A DNA stretch of 64,000 nucleotides, taken from positions 42,550 to 106,549 of the forward strand of contig NZ_KQ970822.1 of assembly GCF_001579645.1 (NCBI RefSeq), given 5' to 3'. Numbering within the stretch: position 1 is the first letter of the stretch; every line of letters starts with the position of its first letter. The position numbers were made by a program, and so were the translations under genes. Origin of the DNA: Streptococcus infantis (lineage in GTDB: Bacteria; Bacillota; Bacilli; Lactobacillales; Streptococcaceae). The notes beneath the pieces were generated by a model, which did no database searches, was not told where the DNA came from, and saw only the letters and a list, made by a program, of their open reading frames with translations. Positions 55,046-64,000 of this stretch are shown here, piece after piece.

Positions 55046-56083
55046 TTATTTCACGACAAGCTCGTAACGAGTTTTGCTGGTGAAAGTTTCACCTGCTTTG
55101 AGAATGACTTGATCTTTAAGATCGCTATGAATAGCATCTGGTAAAGCTTGCGCTTCTAGAGCAATTCCATTGTGCTGAATCATTGGCTGACCAGCGATGA
55201 TGACACTCTCGTCCACAAAGTTTGCTGTGTAAACCACAAAGCAAGGAGCCTCTGTCTTGAAGAGCAAGAAGCGACCTGAACCTTGGTCATAGAGGAATCC
55301 AGCATTGTCATGTCCTGCAGGAAGAGCAAATGGATGGTCCAAACCAGATACGAGTTGGATTTGCTCATCTTCTTCTGCAAAGATATCCTTCAACAAGGCA
55401 CCATTATAGATATGTTTGACCACATCACGGTTAGCATCTGGAGTTTTAGCTGGGACACCGTCAGAAGCAATTGGATAAATCCCCTCTGTATTCAATTGGA
55501 AGACATGACGGTCAATCGTCTGAGTGAAATCACCAGACAAGTTAAAGTAGCTATGGTTGGTTGGATTAACCAAGGTATCCTGGTCTGTTGTCACCTTATA
55601 GCTAACTTCGTAGGCACCACTTTCTTCCAAATTGTAGCTAATCCAGATCTTAAGATTTCCAGGGAAACCTCCTGTCCCGTCTGCTCTTTCTGTGTAAAGA
55701 GTCAAACCATTATCATTCACTTCGACTAGCTCAAACAAGCTAGAATCCCAACCAGTTGAGCCACTGTGGTTACAGTTGCTAGCATTGTTGACTTCAAGAT
55801 CATAGGTCTTCCCATTGAGTTCAAATGTTGCTCCTGCAATACGACCTGCAACTGGACCTACACTTGCTCCATGTTTAGGGCTATTGCCCACATAGCTTTC
55901 AAAATCGTCAAAACCTAGGATAACATTGGCAAAATTGCCAGCCTTATCTGGAGTTACATAGCGTAAAATTGTTGCTCCATAAGTCATGATTTCCAGTTGG
56001 TATCCTGCCTCCGTTTCAAAACGGTAAGCGAGGACATCCTTGCCATCAACTTTCCCAAATACACGTTCTGTGTATGCTTTCAT
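55046..56083 (-). CDS. galM: Aldose 1-epimerase (galactose mutarotase)
   Basis: 345 residues. Interconverts alpha and beta anomers of galactose or glucose. Seen: GASVGPVAGRIAGA, the catalytic NPTNHSYFNLSG with its histidine, and GLDHPFALP. AGGAGAGAAGG ribosome-binding site. It is separated from lacD by a hairpin, so it is transcribed partly independently of the operon. Confidence 0.95.
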   Translation of the reverse strand: MKAYTERVFGKVDGKDVLAYRFETEAGYQLEIMTYGATILRYVTPDKAGNFANVILGFDDFESYVGNSPKHGASVGPVAGRIAGATFELNGKTYDLEVNNASNCNHSGSTGWDSSLFELVEVNDNGLTLYTERADGTGGFPGNLKIWISYNLEESGAYEVSYKVTTDQDTLVNPTNHSYFNLSGDFTQTIDRHVFQLNTEGIYPIASDGVPAKTPDANRDVVKHIYNGALLKDIFAEEDEQIQLVSGLDHPFALPAGHDNAGFLYDQGSGRFLLFKTEAPCFVVYTANFVDESVIIAGQPMIQHNGIALEAQALPDAIHSDLKDQVILKAGETFTSKTRYELVVK

Positions 56084-56117
56084 CCTTCTCTCCTTTTTCT
56101 AATTCAATTAAGCAAAC

Positions 56118-56152
56118 AAACCATAGAAAGCGCATTCGCTCTCTATGGTTTT
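56118..56152 (-). terminator. Hairpin between lacD and galM
   Basis: On the minus strand AAACCATAGA and AGCG pair with CGCT and TCTATGGTTT, followed by GTTTG. Probably terminates most transcripts after lacD. Confidence 0.7.
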
Positions 56153-56229
56153 ATTGTATGATTTACAAACACCTTTGTCAAGAAACCATAGATATTTTAT
56201 TAACAAAAGTCGTTTCTTCTATTTCTGAT

Positions 56230-57225
56230 CTATGCTTCTACACGTTCAGTCCATGAAGTAGCTGTTGTTTGAAGTACTTTATTGAGTTCATCAATGTTTT
56301 CAAATCCAGTTGTACGAAGCCATTCGCGAGCTGCTGCTTCTCCATCTTTGATGTAAGCTTCAACAGATCCAGCCCATGTTGCACGTCCACAAAGAACACC
56401 ATTGAAGTTTGCACCTGATTCGTGGGCAAAGACAAGTGTCTCTTGGAAGAGTTTAGCGGATACACCTGCACTCAAGTAGATGTATGGAAGGTTAGTCGCT
56501 TCATCTTGTGCTTTGAAGAAAGCAGCTGCTTCTTCACGTGTATGAACGATTTCGCCATCACCAAAACCTTCAACATATTTAACGTTAACTGGAACTTCAA
56601 CTTTCAAGACATCGATGTTGAAACGTGGATCTGAGAAGACTTTCATAGCGCCGATAACCTTGTGTGGTTTTACTTTAGCGTATTCAGCAGAACCTGCGTC
56701 AGCAATTTTTTCATCATAGGCAAGAATTTCAAGGAAGAATGGAATATCTTCAGCTACACACTCAGAACCAATACGTTCAATGTAGGCTTGTTTTTGTTGG
56801 TTAAGTTCGTCAGAGCTATCTACGTCATAGTAAAGCAAGAACTTAACAGCATCTGCACCTTGTTCTTTGATACGTTTTGCAGACCAAACATCCAAGCAGT
56901 CTGGCAAACGTTTTGTACTTGTTGTGTCGTAACCTGTTTTTTCATAAGCAAGGAGAAGACCTGCTTTTTCATCAAGAGCTTTAGTCGCTGGAAGTCCATA
57001 CTCAGGGTCAAGAAGCATAGATGAAGCGTATTTTGTCAATTCATCCGCTACCAAGACTTTAAGTTCTTCCATTTGAGCTACTGTTGGCTCTTCTGTTTGG
57101 TATTGAGCCATGAGGCGTTTCAAAGCACCACGTTGGTCAAAAGCAAGAGCTGAGATGATACCATTCTCATCAGAGAGTTTTTGCATGCAAGCAAGTTTAT
57201 TTGGGCTTAATGTTAATTTACTCAT
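56230..57225 (-). CDS. lacD: Tagatose-1,6-bisphosphate aldolase (class I, LacD-type)
   Basis: 331 residues from the ATG at 57225 (AGAGGATAAAGTT upstream); the longer frame overlaps agaS and has no site. Class I aldolase: [20 protein letters not shown] with the Schiff-base lysine, LEILAYDE, and [10 protein letters not shown]. Cleaves tagatose-1,6-bisphosphate to glyceraldehyde-3-phosphate and dihydroxyacetone phosphate. As I remember, it is absent from the equivalent pneumococcal operon. Confidence 0.93.
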   Translation of the reverse strand: MSKLTLSPNKLACMQKLSDENGIISALAFDQRGALKRLMAQYQTEEPTVAQMEELKVLVADELTKYASSMLLDPEYGLPATKALDEKAGLLLAYEKTGYDTTSTKRLPDCLDVWSAKRIKEQGADAVKFLLYYDVDSSDELNQQKQAYIERIGSECVAEDIPFFLEILAYDEKIADAGSAEYAKVKPHKVIGAMKVFSDPRFNIDVLKVEVPVNVKYVEGFGDGEIVHTREEAAAFFKAQDEATNLPYIYLSAGVSAKLFQETLVFAHESGANFNGVLCGRATWAGSVEAYIKDGEAAAREWLRTTGFENIDELNKVLQTTATSWTERVEA

Positions 57226-57238
57226 AACTTTATCCTCT

Positions 57239-58402
57239 TTATTTAAACTCATGGATGATAACACCTTGAACTACACGGTTTACAGTACCAGTAGGTGATG
57301 GCGTATCTGGTCTATTACCAACTTTAAGCGAAGTTAAGAGGGCAAATAATTGGGCGTAAATGATGTAAGGGAAGACACGATAAACATCATTCAAAACACC
57401 ACCGCATCCAAGTGCTACTTCTTTGACATTTTCAAGTCCAAAGGCTTGATCACTCAAGAGAACAACACGTCGAGCAATTTGGTCACCTGCAACTTCACGA
57501 ACCAAGTCTAGGTCGTACTTACGAGTATAGTCTGTTGTAGTACCGAAGACCAAAACTACAGTATCTTCATTGATAAGAGATTTTGGACCGTGACGGAAGC
57601 CAACTGGACTTTCATACATAGTCGCTACTTGACCTGCAGTCAATTCCAAAATTTTAAGCTGTGCTTCATGAGACAGACCAAAGAATGGACCTGCACCTAG
57701 ATAAATCACTCGGTTAAAGTCTAGGTCAACCAACTCTTTGACATCTGCCACATTGTCAAGAACTTTGCGAGCTAAACTAGATAGCACGTCGAAACGTTCA
57801 GCTTTAACAGCAAAGTCTGTCGGATCAAAAACCAACAGTGCAGTCAACATCATTGAAGTGAAGCTTGAAGTCATCGCAAATCCAGCATCGTTAGAAGCAG
57901 CTGGTTGCAAGAGCAAAAGGTTGCGGTCATCACCATGAGCTTGGAGAGCCAATTTTCCTTCAGCCGCACATGTGATAGTTACTTGATAAAGTTCATCAAC
58001 CAAGGCCTTAGCCAAGTCAACTGTTGCCACACTTTCAGGTGAGTTCCCGCTACGCGCGAATGATACCAAAACAGTCGCCACATCTTTTTTCAAATAAGTT
58101 TGTGGGTTTGCTACGATATCAGTTGTCGCAATAGCATTAAAATTCCATTTACGTTCATCATAAACTTCCTTGAAGTAAGGAACGAGCGTATCACCTACAT
58201 AAGCAGAAGTTCCAGCACCAGTCAGGATAACCTTGATGTAGTCATGTTTGTCAGCAATTCCTTGCAAGAAGGCTGCAATTTCATCACGTCGTGCTTGATA
58301 AGCTTCAAAAGCTTCTTTCCAAACGTCTGGTTGTTGGTAAATTTCGCGAGTTGTGATTTCTGCCCCCAACTCAAGCAATTCTTCTTTTGTATAATCTAGC
58401 AT
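57239..58402 (-). CDS. agaS: Galactosamine-6-phosphate deaminase/isomerase AgaS
   Basis: 387 residues, two SIS domains: [15 protein letters not shown] and [14 protein letters not shown] in the first, [19 protein letters not shown] and [12 protein letters not shown] in the second. AgaS converts galactosamine-6-phosphate to tagatose-6-phosphate and ammonia. It feeds LacD directly downstream, via a 6-phosphate kinase not in the window. AGAGGGACTCA ribosome-binding site. Confidence 0.92.
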   Translation of the reverse strand: MLDYTKEELLELGAEITTREIYQQPDVWKEAFEAYQARRDEIAAFLQGIADKHDYIKVILTGAGTSAYVGDTLVPYFKEVYDERKWNFNAIATTDIVANPQTYLKKDVATVLVSFARSGNSPESVATVDLAKALVDELYQVTITCAAEGKLALQAHGDDRNLLLLQPAASNDAGFAMTSSFTSMMLTALLVFDPTDFAVKAERFDVLSSLARKVLDNVADVKELVDLDFNRVIYLGAGPFFGLSHEAQLKILELTAGQVATMYESPVGFRHGPKSLINEDTVVLVFGTTTDYTRKYDLDLVREVAGDQIARRVVLLSDQAFGLENVKEVALGCGGVLNDVYRVFPYIIYAQLFALLTSLKVGNRPDTPSPTGTVNRVVQGVIIHEFK

Positions 58403-58520
58403 TGAGTCCCTCTAATCTATTATTATATTGTTTTTTATTTAAAATATGGGAATGGGAGTAAGCCCCATTCCCATTTATATTCTATGAAATATGTTCTAAC
58501 AGTATTTCTGTTATTACACC

Positions 58521-58934
58521 TTATTCATCTTCATCGTCATCGTCATCGTCGAAGCCAGCCAATAAATCATTAACTTTGACAATGCTTTCTGAAGCACGAC
58601 TCTTATAATCTGCATCAGCGCCAGTTAGACTCGCATTGATAAATTCGATAACCATTGGAAGATTCATTCCTGCATAAAGTTCAATGTCACGACCTTCCAT
58701 AATCAGACGGCTCACCACATTACATGGTGTTCCACCAAGGAGGTCAGCAAAGACTAGGAAATCATCCAAACCTTCGACAGCGGCTTCAAATTTCGCAGTG
58801 AAATCTTCTGGTCCATCTTCTGGAAGAAGAGCAACTGCATGAATATTTTCCTGTGGACCCATAATCATTTCTGTGCTACCTTTAAGTTCTTCACAAAAAC
58901 GTCCATGACTCACTAAAATTAATGATTTAGTCAT
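58521..58934 (-). CDS. PTS mannose-family IIA component
   Basis: 137 residues. Phosphorylated at His10 in LILVSHGRFCEEL; FADLLGGTPCN is the second family motif. The C-terminal tail is almost all Asp/Glu. Receives phosphate from HPr and passes it to IIB. Operon order here is IIB-IIC-IID-IIA-agaS-lacD. Confidence 0.94.
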   Translation of the reverse strand: MTKSLILVSHGRFCEELKGSTEMIMGPQENIHAVALLPEDGPEDFTAKFEAAVEGLDDFLVFADLLGGTPCNVVSRLIMEGRDIELYAGMNLPMVIEFINASLTGADADYKSRASESIVKVNDLLAGFDDDDDDEDE

Positions 58935-58937
58935 AAA

Positions 58938-59759
58938 TTATGCGCCCATTCCAAGTGCAAATTTACCAAAGGCAGAAAGAGCCAAGGCAAGCACGATAAT
59001 GATACCGATAGCTTTTGTAGAGTTCATACCTTTCTTACCAAGCAACCAGAAGATAAAGGCAGTGAAGATTGCTGGAAGCAAGCGTGGGAAGATTGAGTTC
59101 AAGATGTCTTGGAAGTCAATCATCTTTTCACCGATTGGCAATTTGTATGAAATTTCAAAGTTGATCATTGTTGCTACAAGAGCACCCATCATGAACACAC
59201 CAAGTACAGATGCAGCTTCAATCAAAGCTGTCAAAGTGCTTTGCATGTTGTTGATAAGGTTAACCCCTTCTTTGTAGGCAAATTCCAACTGTTTCCAACG
59301 GAAGATGTCATACGCTACTGCAACTGCGATCCAAAGGAAGATACCCCAAGGTTGACCAGCGATAGCCATTGTTGCAGCGATAGATCCCATGATAGCAGGT
59401 ACAAGTGAACCAAAGATAGTATCTCCAAGAGGAGCGAATGGTCCCATCAAACCTGTCTTGATACCGTTAACCGCATCTTTTGAAACAATCCCATCTTTTT
59501 CTTCCATGGCAAGGTCAAAACCAGCGATGATTGTGTGGAAGAATGGTGAAGTGTTGAAGAATTGAGTATGAACTTTCATCATTTCTTTCAACTCAGGAGT
59601 TCCATCTCCATACATTTTACGCAATTGTGGCAAGATCATGTAAAGGTAACCTGATGCTTGCATACGTTCGTAGTTCCATCCCAATTGGAAAGTGAACAAG
59701 CTACGTTTGTTAATTTGATTAAAATCTTCTTTTGTTAATTTGTAATTAGAATTCGTCAT
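58938..59759 (-). CDS. PTS mannose-family IID component
   Basis: 273 residues from the ATG at 59759, overlapping the IIC stop by 14 bases (an in-frame GTG lies further upstream). QLGWNYERMQASGYLYMILP and GLMGPFAPLGDTIFGSL are typical of IID. Membrane protein with IIC; takes up galactosyl or amino-sugars in this group. Confidence 0.94.
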   Translation of the reverse strand: MTNSNYKLTKEDFNQINKRSLFTFQLGWNYERMQASGYLYMILPQLRKMYGDGTPELKEMMKVHTQFFNTSPFFHTIIAGFDLAMEEKDGIVSKDAVNGIKTGLMGPFAPLGDTIFGSLVPAIMGSIAATMAIAGQPWGIFLWIAVAVAYDIFRWKQLEFAYKEGVNLINNMQSTLTALIEAASVLGVFMMGALVATMINFEISYKLPIGEKMIDFQDILNSIFPRLLPAIFTAFIFWLLGKKGMNSTKAIGIIIVLALALSAFGKFALGMGA

Positions 59760-60651
59760 CTTCAATTTCCCCACTTTCTGATGGTGTAGAAGGTGCTGCT
59801 ACAGCAACTTTTTGGCTGTTCTTGAAGTGAACAACTGCAAGGAAGATACCTACGATAGAGATACCGATCATAGACAATCCTTTGAAGTTGTTAGCAAAGC
59901 CAATTTTTTCAGCAACGTCAGCAGGAAGAGTGCCAATGATACCAGCAACTGCTCCACCAAGACCTGTTACGTATGAGTAAAGTACAGTCAACATAGCTGT
60001 CAAACCGAATCCCATAGCAAGGTAGTGAAGGTTACGTTTAACTGGAAGGTAACGAAGCAAGATAGCGAATCCAAGACCTGGAAGCATACGACCTGCAAGA
60101 GTCAAACCGTCTGCAACCCATTGGTATTTTATAACAAGGTTTACAACACCTTGTACGAATTCTCCACCGAAAGCAAGGGCGAAGAATACTGGAAGGGCAC
60201 GAGAAAGAGCCCAAGGAAGCGCACCAAGAAGGTAGTTACGTTCGATTCCTTTGTAGTCAAAGCGTTCGATCGCAGCATCAATACGGTGTGCGAAGAATGT
60301 AGTAGTCATACGACCAAGTACGTCGAAGTAAGTCAAAAGTGCCGCTACTGGTACAGCGATTGTAGTGATCGCAAGATCTGTTTCGATACCTTGTGAAACT
60401 GAGAAAGCTGTCGCAAGAACCGCACCAGAAGTTGCGTCGATACGAGAAGCACCACCGAAGGTACCTACCCCAAGGACAAACAACTGCAAGCTACCACCGA
60501 TAAACAAACCAGTTGTCAAATCTCCCATGATCAAACCAGTAATGAAACCAGCGAATACAGGGGAACCTGCAGAAGAAACGATCGTCAACTCATCACAGAT
60601 TTGATAAGCTGAGTACAGAGTGAGAAGTAAAATTTGCCACCATTGTATCAT
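59746..60651 (-). CDS. PTS mannose-family IIC component
   Basis: 301 residues, about eight hydrophobic segments. SPVFAGFITGLIMGD and GVGTFGGASRIDATSG mark the family. Forms the channel with IID. AGGAGG ribosome-binding site; acidic C-terminus ESGEIEDDEF. Confidence 0.94.
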   Translation of the reverse strand: MIQWWQILLLTLYSAYQICDELTIVSSAGSPVFAGFITGLIMGDLTTGLFIGGSLQLFVLGVGTFGGASRIDATSGAVLATAFSVSQGIETDLAITTIAVPVAALLTYFDVLGRMTTTFFAHRIDAAIERFDYKGIERNYLLGALPWALSRALPVFFALAFGGEFVQGVVNLVIKYQWVADGLTLAGRMLPGLGFAILLRYLPVKRNLHYLAMGFGLTAMLTVLYSYVTGLGGAVAGIIGTLPADVAEKIGFANNFKGLSMIGISIVGIFLAVVHFKNSQKVAVAAPSTPSESGEIEDDEF

Positions 60652-60677
60652 AACAATGACCTCCTAAAAATTTTTTC

Positions 60678-61150
60678 CTATTTTAATAAGCTCAAAAAGT
60701 CTGAAACTGGATCATTTGGAACCATTTGAGCAGTAAGTTTAACACCTTTTTCCGCCAATTTGTGGAAATCTTCTACGTCTTTATCTACAACGTTGATTGA
60801 ACGTGTAATAGAACGTGTTTCTGGTGTTTGAGACATATTACCAACATTGACTGCTTCAAGCGGTACCCCTGCTTCCACTAATCCAAGGAAGCGGTCTGGT
60901 TTACGAGCAACGATAAACAAACGTTGGCTATCATATTTTCCAGCAAGGATATTGGCTGCAGCTTTTTCAACTGGCAAAATACTAAGTTTTACACCTGGTG
61001 GTGTTGCAAGTTTCAATCCGCTCTTTTCAACATCGTTGTTAACAACTTCATTGTCAACGACCATGATACGTGAAACATTCAGTTTAGCAGACCAAAGGTT
61101 TGCTACTTGTCCGTGGATCAAACGTCCATCAATACGGCATCCTACAATTG

Positions 61151-61154
<4 letters not shown>
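60678..61154 (-). CDS. PTS mannose-family IIB component
   Basis: 158 residues. Active-site His14 in CRIDGRLIHGQVANLW. It phosphorylates the sugar as it enters. Its ATG overlaps the bgaC stop (ATGA), with GGGGG upstream. Confidence 0.95.
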
Positions 61155-62938
<1,784 letters not shown>

Positions 62939-62959
62939 TCTTCCTCCTGTAAGAGCAAA

Positions 62960-62973
62960 AGTTTGCGCTTTCA
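62960..62973 (-). promoter_or_regulatory. CcpA cre site of the bgaC operon
   Basis: On the minus strand TGAAAGCGCAAACT matches every fixed position of TGNAANCGNWNNCW. It is in the leader just before bgaC, a typical site for catabolite repression. Confidence 0.75.
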
Positions 62974-62979
62974 TTTATT

Positions 62980-62996
62980 GTTATATCAACTATAAC
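62980..62996. promoter_or_regulatory. Candidate GntR operator over the bgaC -10
   Basis: GTTATA, five bases, TATAAC. The TTGATATAAC half is repeated at 63146-63155 on the plus strand before the gntR gene. It overlaps the bgaC -10. Confidence 0.6.
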
Positions 62997-63017
62997 CTAA
63001 TAGGGAGATATTGTCAA
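62989..63017 (-). promoter_or_regulatory. bgaC-PTS operon promoter
   Basis: On the minus strand consensus TTGACA, a 17-base spacer and TATAGT. Confidence 0.8.
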
Positions 63018-63145
63018 TACTTTTTGAAATTTTCTTCAATTTTTTTCTATTTTTTTACTGAATATTTTCCAAAAATCTTCTCAAAACCTTTAAAATTGGG
63101 GATTTCTTGAGCATACAAATTTACTTTGTCAAACTACAAATTACT

Positions 63146-63155
63146 TTGATATAAC
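63146..63155 (+). promoter_or_regulatory. Second TTGATATAAC copy near gntR
   Basis: Matches the half-site at 62980-62989 (minus strand). Possible autoregulatory site. The rest of the AT-rich gap between bgaC and gntR (about 63018-63257) shows no gene. Confidence 0.4.
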
Positions 63156-63257
63156 TTAATATCTTAGCCTATTATTTTATTTTTAATAATAATTTCTACT
63201 AATCTTTCTACTTTTATGTTAAAATTATTATGGAGAAGGAAAAAATGAGGTGAAAAT

Positions 63258-63974
63258 ATGGCAATTCCAAAGTATCAATACATTAAAGATGAATTGAAAA
63301 ATAAGATCATTTCTGGTCAATTTGCTAGTGGAGATAAATTCTACACTGAAGCAGAATTGATTTCCATGTATGATGTTAGTTCAATCACAGTGGTTCGTGC
63401 CTTGAATGACCTTGCTAAAGACGGATACATTGTTCGTCAACAAGGTAAAGGAACATTCGTAGCTCGTGCTCGCAAGCATAAACTCGTTGAATTTTCTGAT
63501 GTAGAAAGCTTCGAGACCAAAGACGATAAGGTAACTGTTCTTTCTATCGAACGCGGGAACGATCTTAAATACTTAGAAAAACTCGGCCTACGCGGCGATC
63601 AATTCTATTATAAGATTGAACGTGTTCGTGAAACAAACGGCGTTACCTATATCTATCACAGTTCATACATTCCTGAACAATACATCAATGCTAACTATCC
63701 AAATCTTGAATACTATAGTTCTATCTATACTCGTTTCAAATTGGACTACCACATTCACATGAATGACGAGCATTTTGAAGAAATTAACGAAATTGTATTT
63801 CCGACTCCAAAACATGCCGCTTCTATTTTAGGAATCGACACTCAATTTCCAACTGTTTTCCAAACTAAGACAACTCAGCTTGAAGCAACTGGTCAAGTTT
63901 TGGAATACATCGAAACTTACAAACGTTCTGATTTCTACAAAATCAAATTTATCTCTTGTGATCGTGACCACTAA
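63258..63974 (+). CDS. GntR/HutC-type regulator of the bgaC operon
   Basis: 238 residues. Winged helix at about 5-70 (KYQYIKDELKNKIISGQF, FYTEAELISMYDVSSITVVRAL, DGYIVRQQGKGTFV), then a UTRA ligand-binding domain ending YKRSDFYKIKF. Divergent from bgaC, so it is the likely repressor, responding to a sugar phosphate. GAGGTGAAAAT ribosome-binding site. The last 26 bases of the window hold nothing recognisable. Confidence 0.92.
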   Translation: MAIPKYQYIKDELKNKIISGQFASGDKFYTEAELISMYDVSSITVVRALNDLAKDGYIVRQQGKGTFVARARKHKLVEFSDVESFETKDDKVTVLSIERGNDLKYLEKLGLRGDQFYYKIERVRETNGVTYIYHSSYIPEQYINANYPNLEYYSSIYTRFKLDYHIHMNDEHFEEINEIVFPTPKHAASILGIDTQFPTVFQTKTTQLEATGQVLEYIETYKRSDFYKIKFISCDRDH

Positions 63975-64000
63975 TTATTAAAAGTCTGAGATACTTGTGG

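Overview
The window looks like chromosome from a mitis-group Streptococcus (S. mitis, S. oralis or a close relative of S. pneumoniae). The evidence is recognisable pneumococcal gene neighbourhoods (mal regulon, metQ-metNI, tsaB-rimI-tsaD, a cib-type bacteriocin operon, an Rgg144/VP1-like quorum-sensing locus, bgaC-PTS), BOX-type repeats, IS630-type debris, and streptococcal promoters with extended -10 elements. Several details differ from S. pneumoniae as I remember it: no riboflavin operon between ruvA and mutL, mutL lying next to tyrS, and a lacD gene inside the bgaC operon. I therefore favour a commensal mitis-group strain. I see no rRNA, tRNA, CRISPR array or prophage.

Layout. 1-8.6 kb: DNA repair and housekeeping (uvrA N-terminal part, corA, a DUF1129 membrane protein, an S66 LD-carboxypeptidase, a CPBP protease, tag, ruvA, mutL), with two BOX elements and one three-hairpin structured repeat. 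8.8-13.8 kb: tyrS, a P1B-like ATPase with a DUF6110 partner, and rlmA(II) with an apparently leaderless transcript. 14-23.8 kb: the maltodextrin regulon. malQ-glgP and malX-malC-malD diverge from a control region with paired MalR-type operators, followed by malA-malR. 23.8-26.4 kb: a small AT-rich accessory island (IS630 remnant, then GNAT/PUA-like, ASCH and P-loop genes) bracketed by two related long hairpins.

26.4-36.8 kb: yitT, aspS, a cluster of small membrane proteins (CPBP, two DUF3169 paralogues, PspC, two tiny paralogues) with its own XRE regulator and a palindromic operator over the promoter, then hisS and an Rgg-MFS pair. 36.9-43.9 kb: an ECF S-component, methionine uptake (metQ, M20 peptidase, metN, metI) under a MET-box, an amino-acid binding lipoprotein and azlCD. 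44-49.5 kb: the most interesting region. An Rgg regulator, a 26-codon SHP pheromone gene antisense to its 3' end, two double-glycine peptides and five CPBP proteases form a locally amplified VP1-type signalling array.

49.6-55 kb: tsaD-rimI-tsaB, a competence-type two-peptide bacteriocin operon (cibABC-like) behind a SigX-type box, a small membrane protein, rpoY-rnjA. 55-64 kb: a galactoside catabolic operon (bgaC, mannose-family PTS IIB-IIC-IID-IIA, agaS, lacD, then galM) divergent from its GntR regulator. The predicted flow is surface beta-galactoside cleavage, PTS uptake of the released (amino)sugar, isomerisation/deamination by AgaS and aldol cleavage by LacD.
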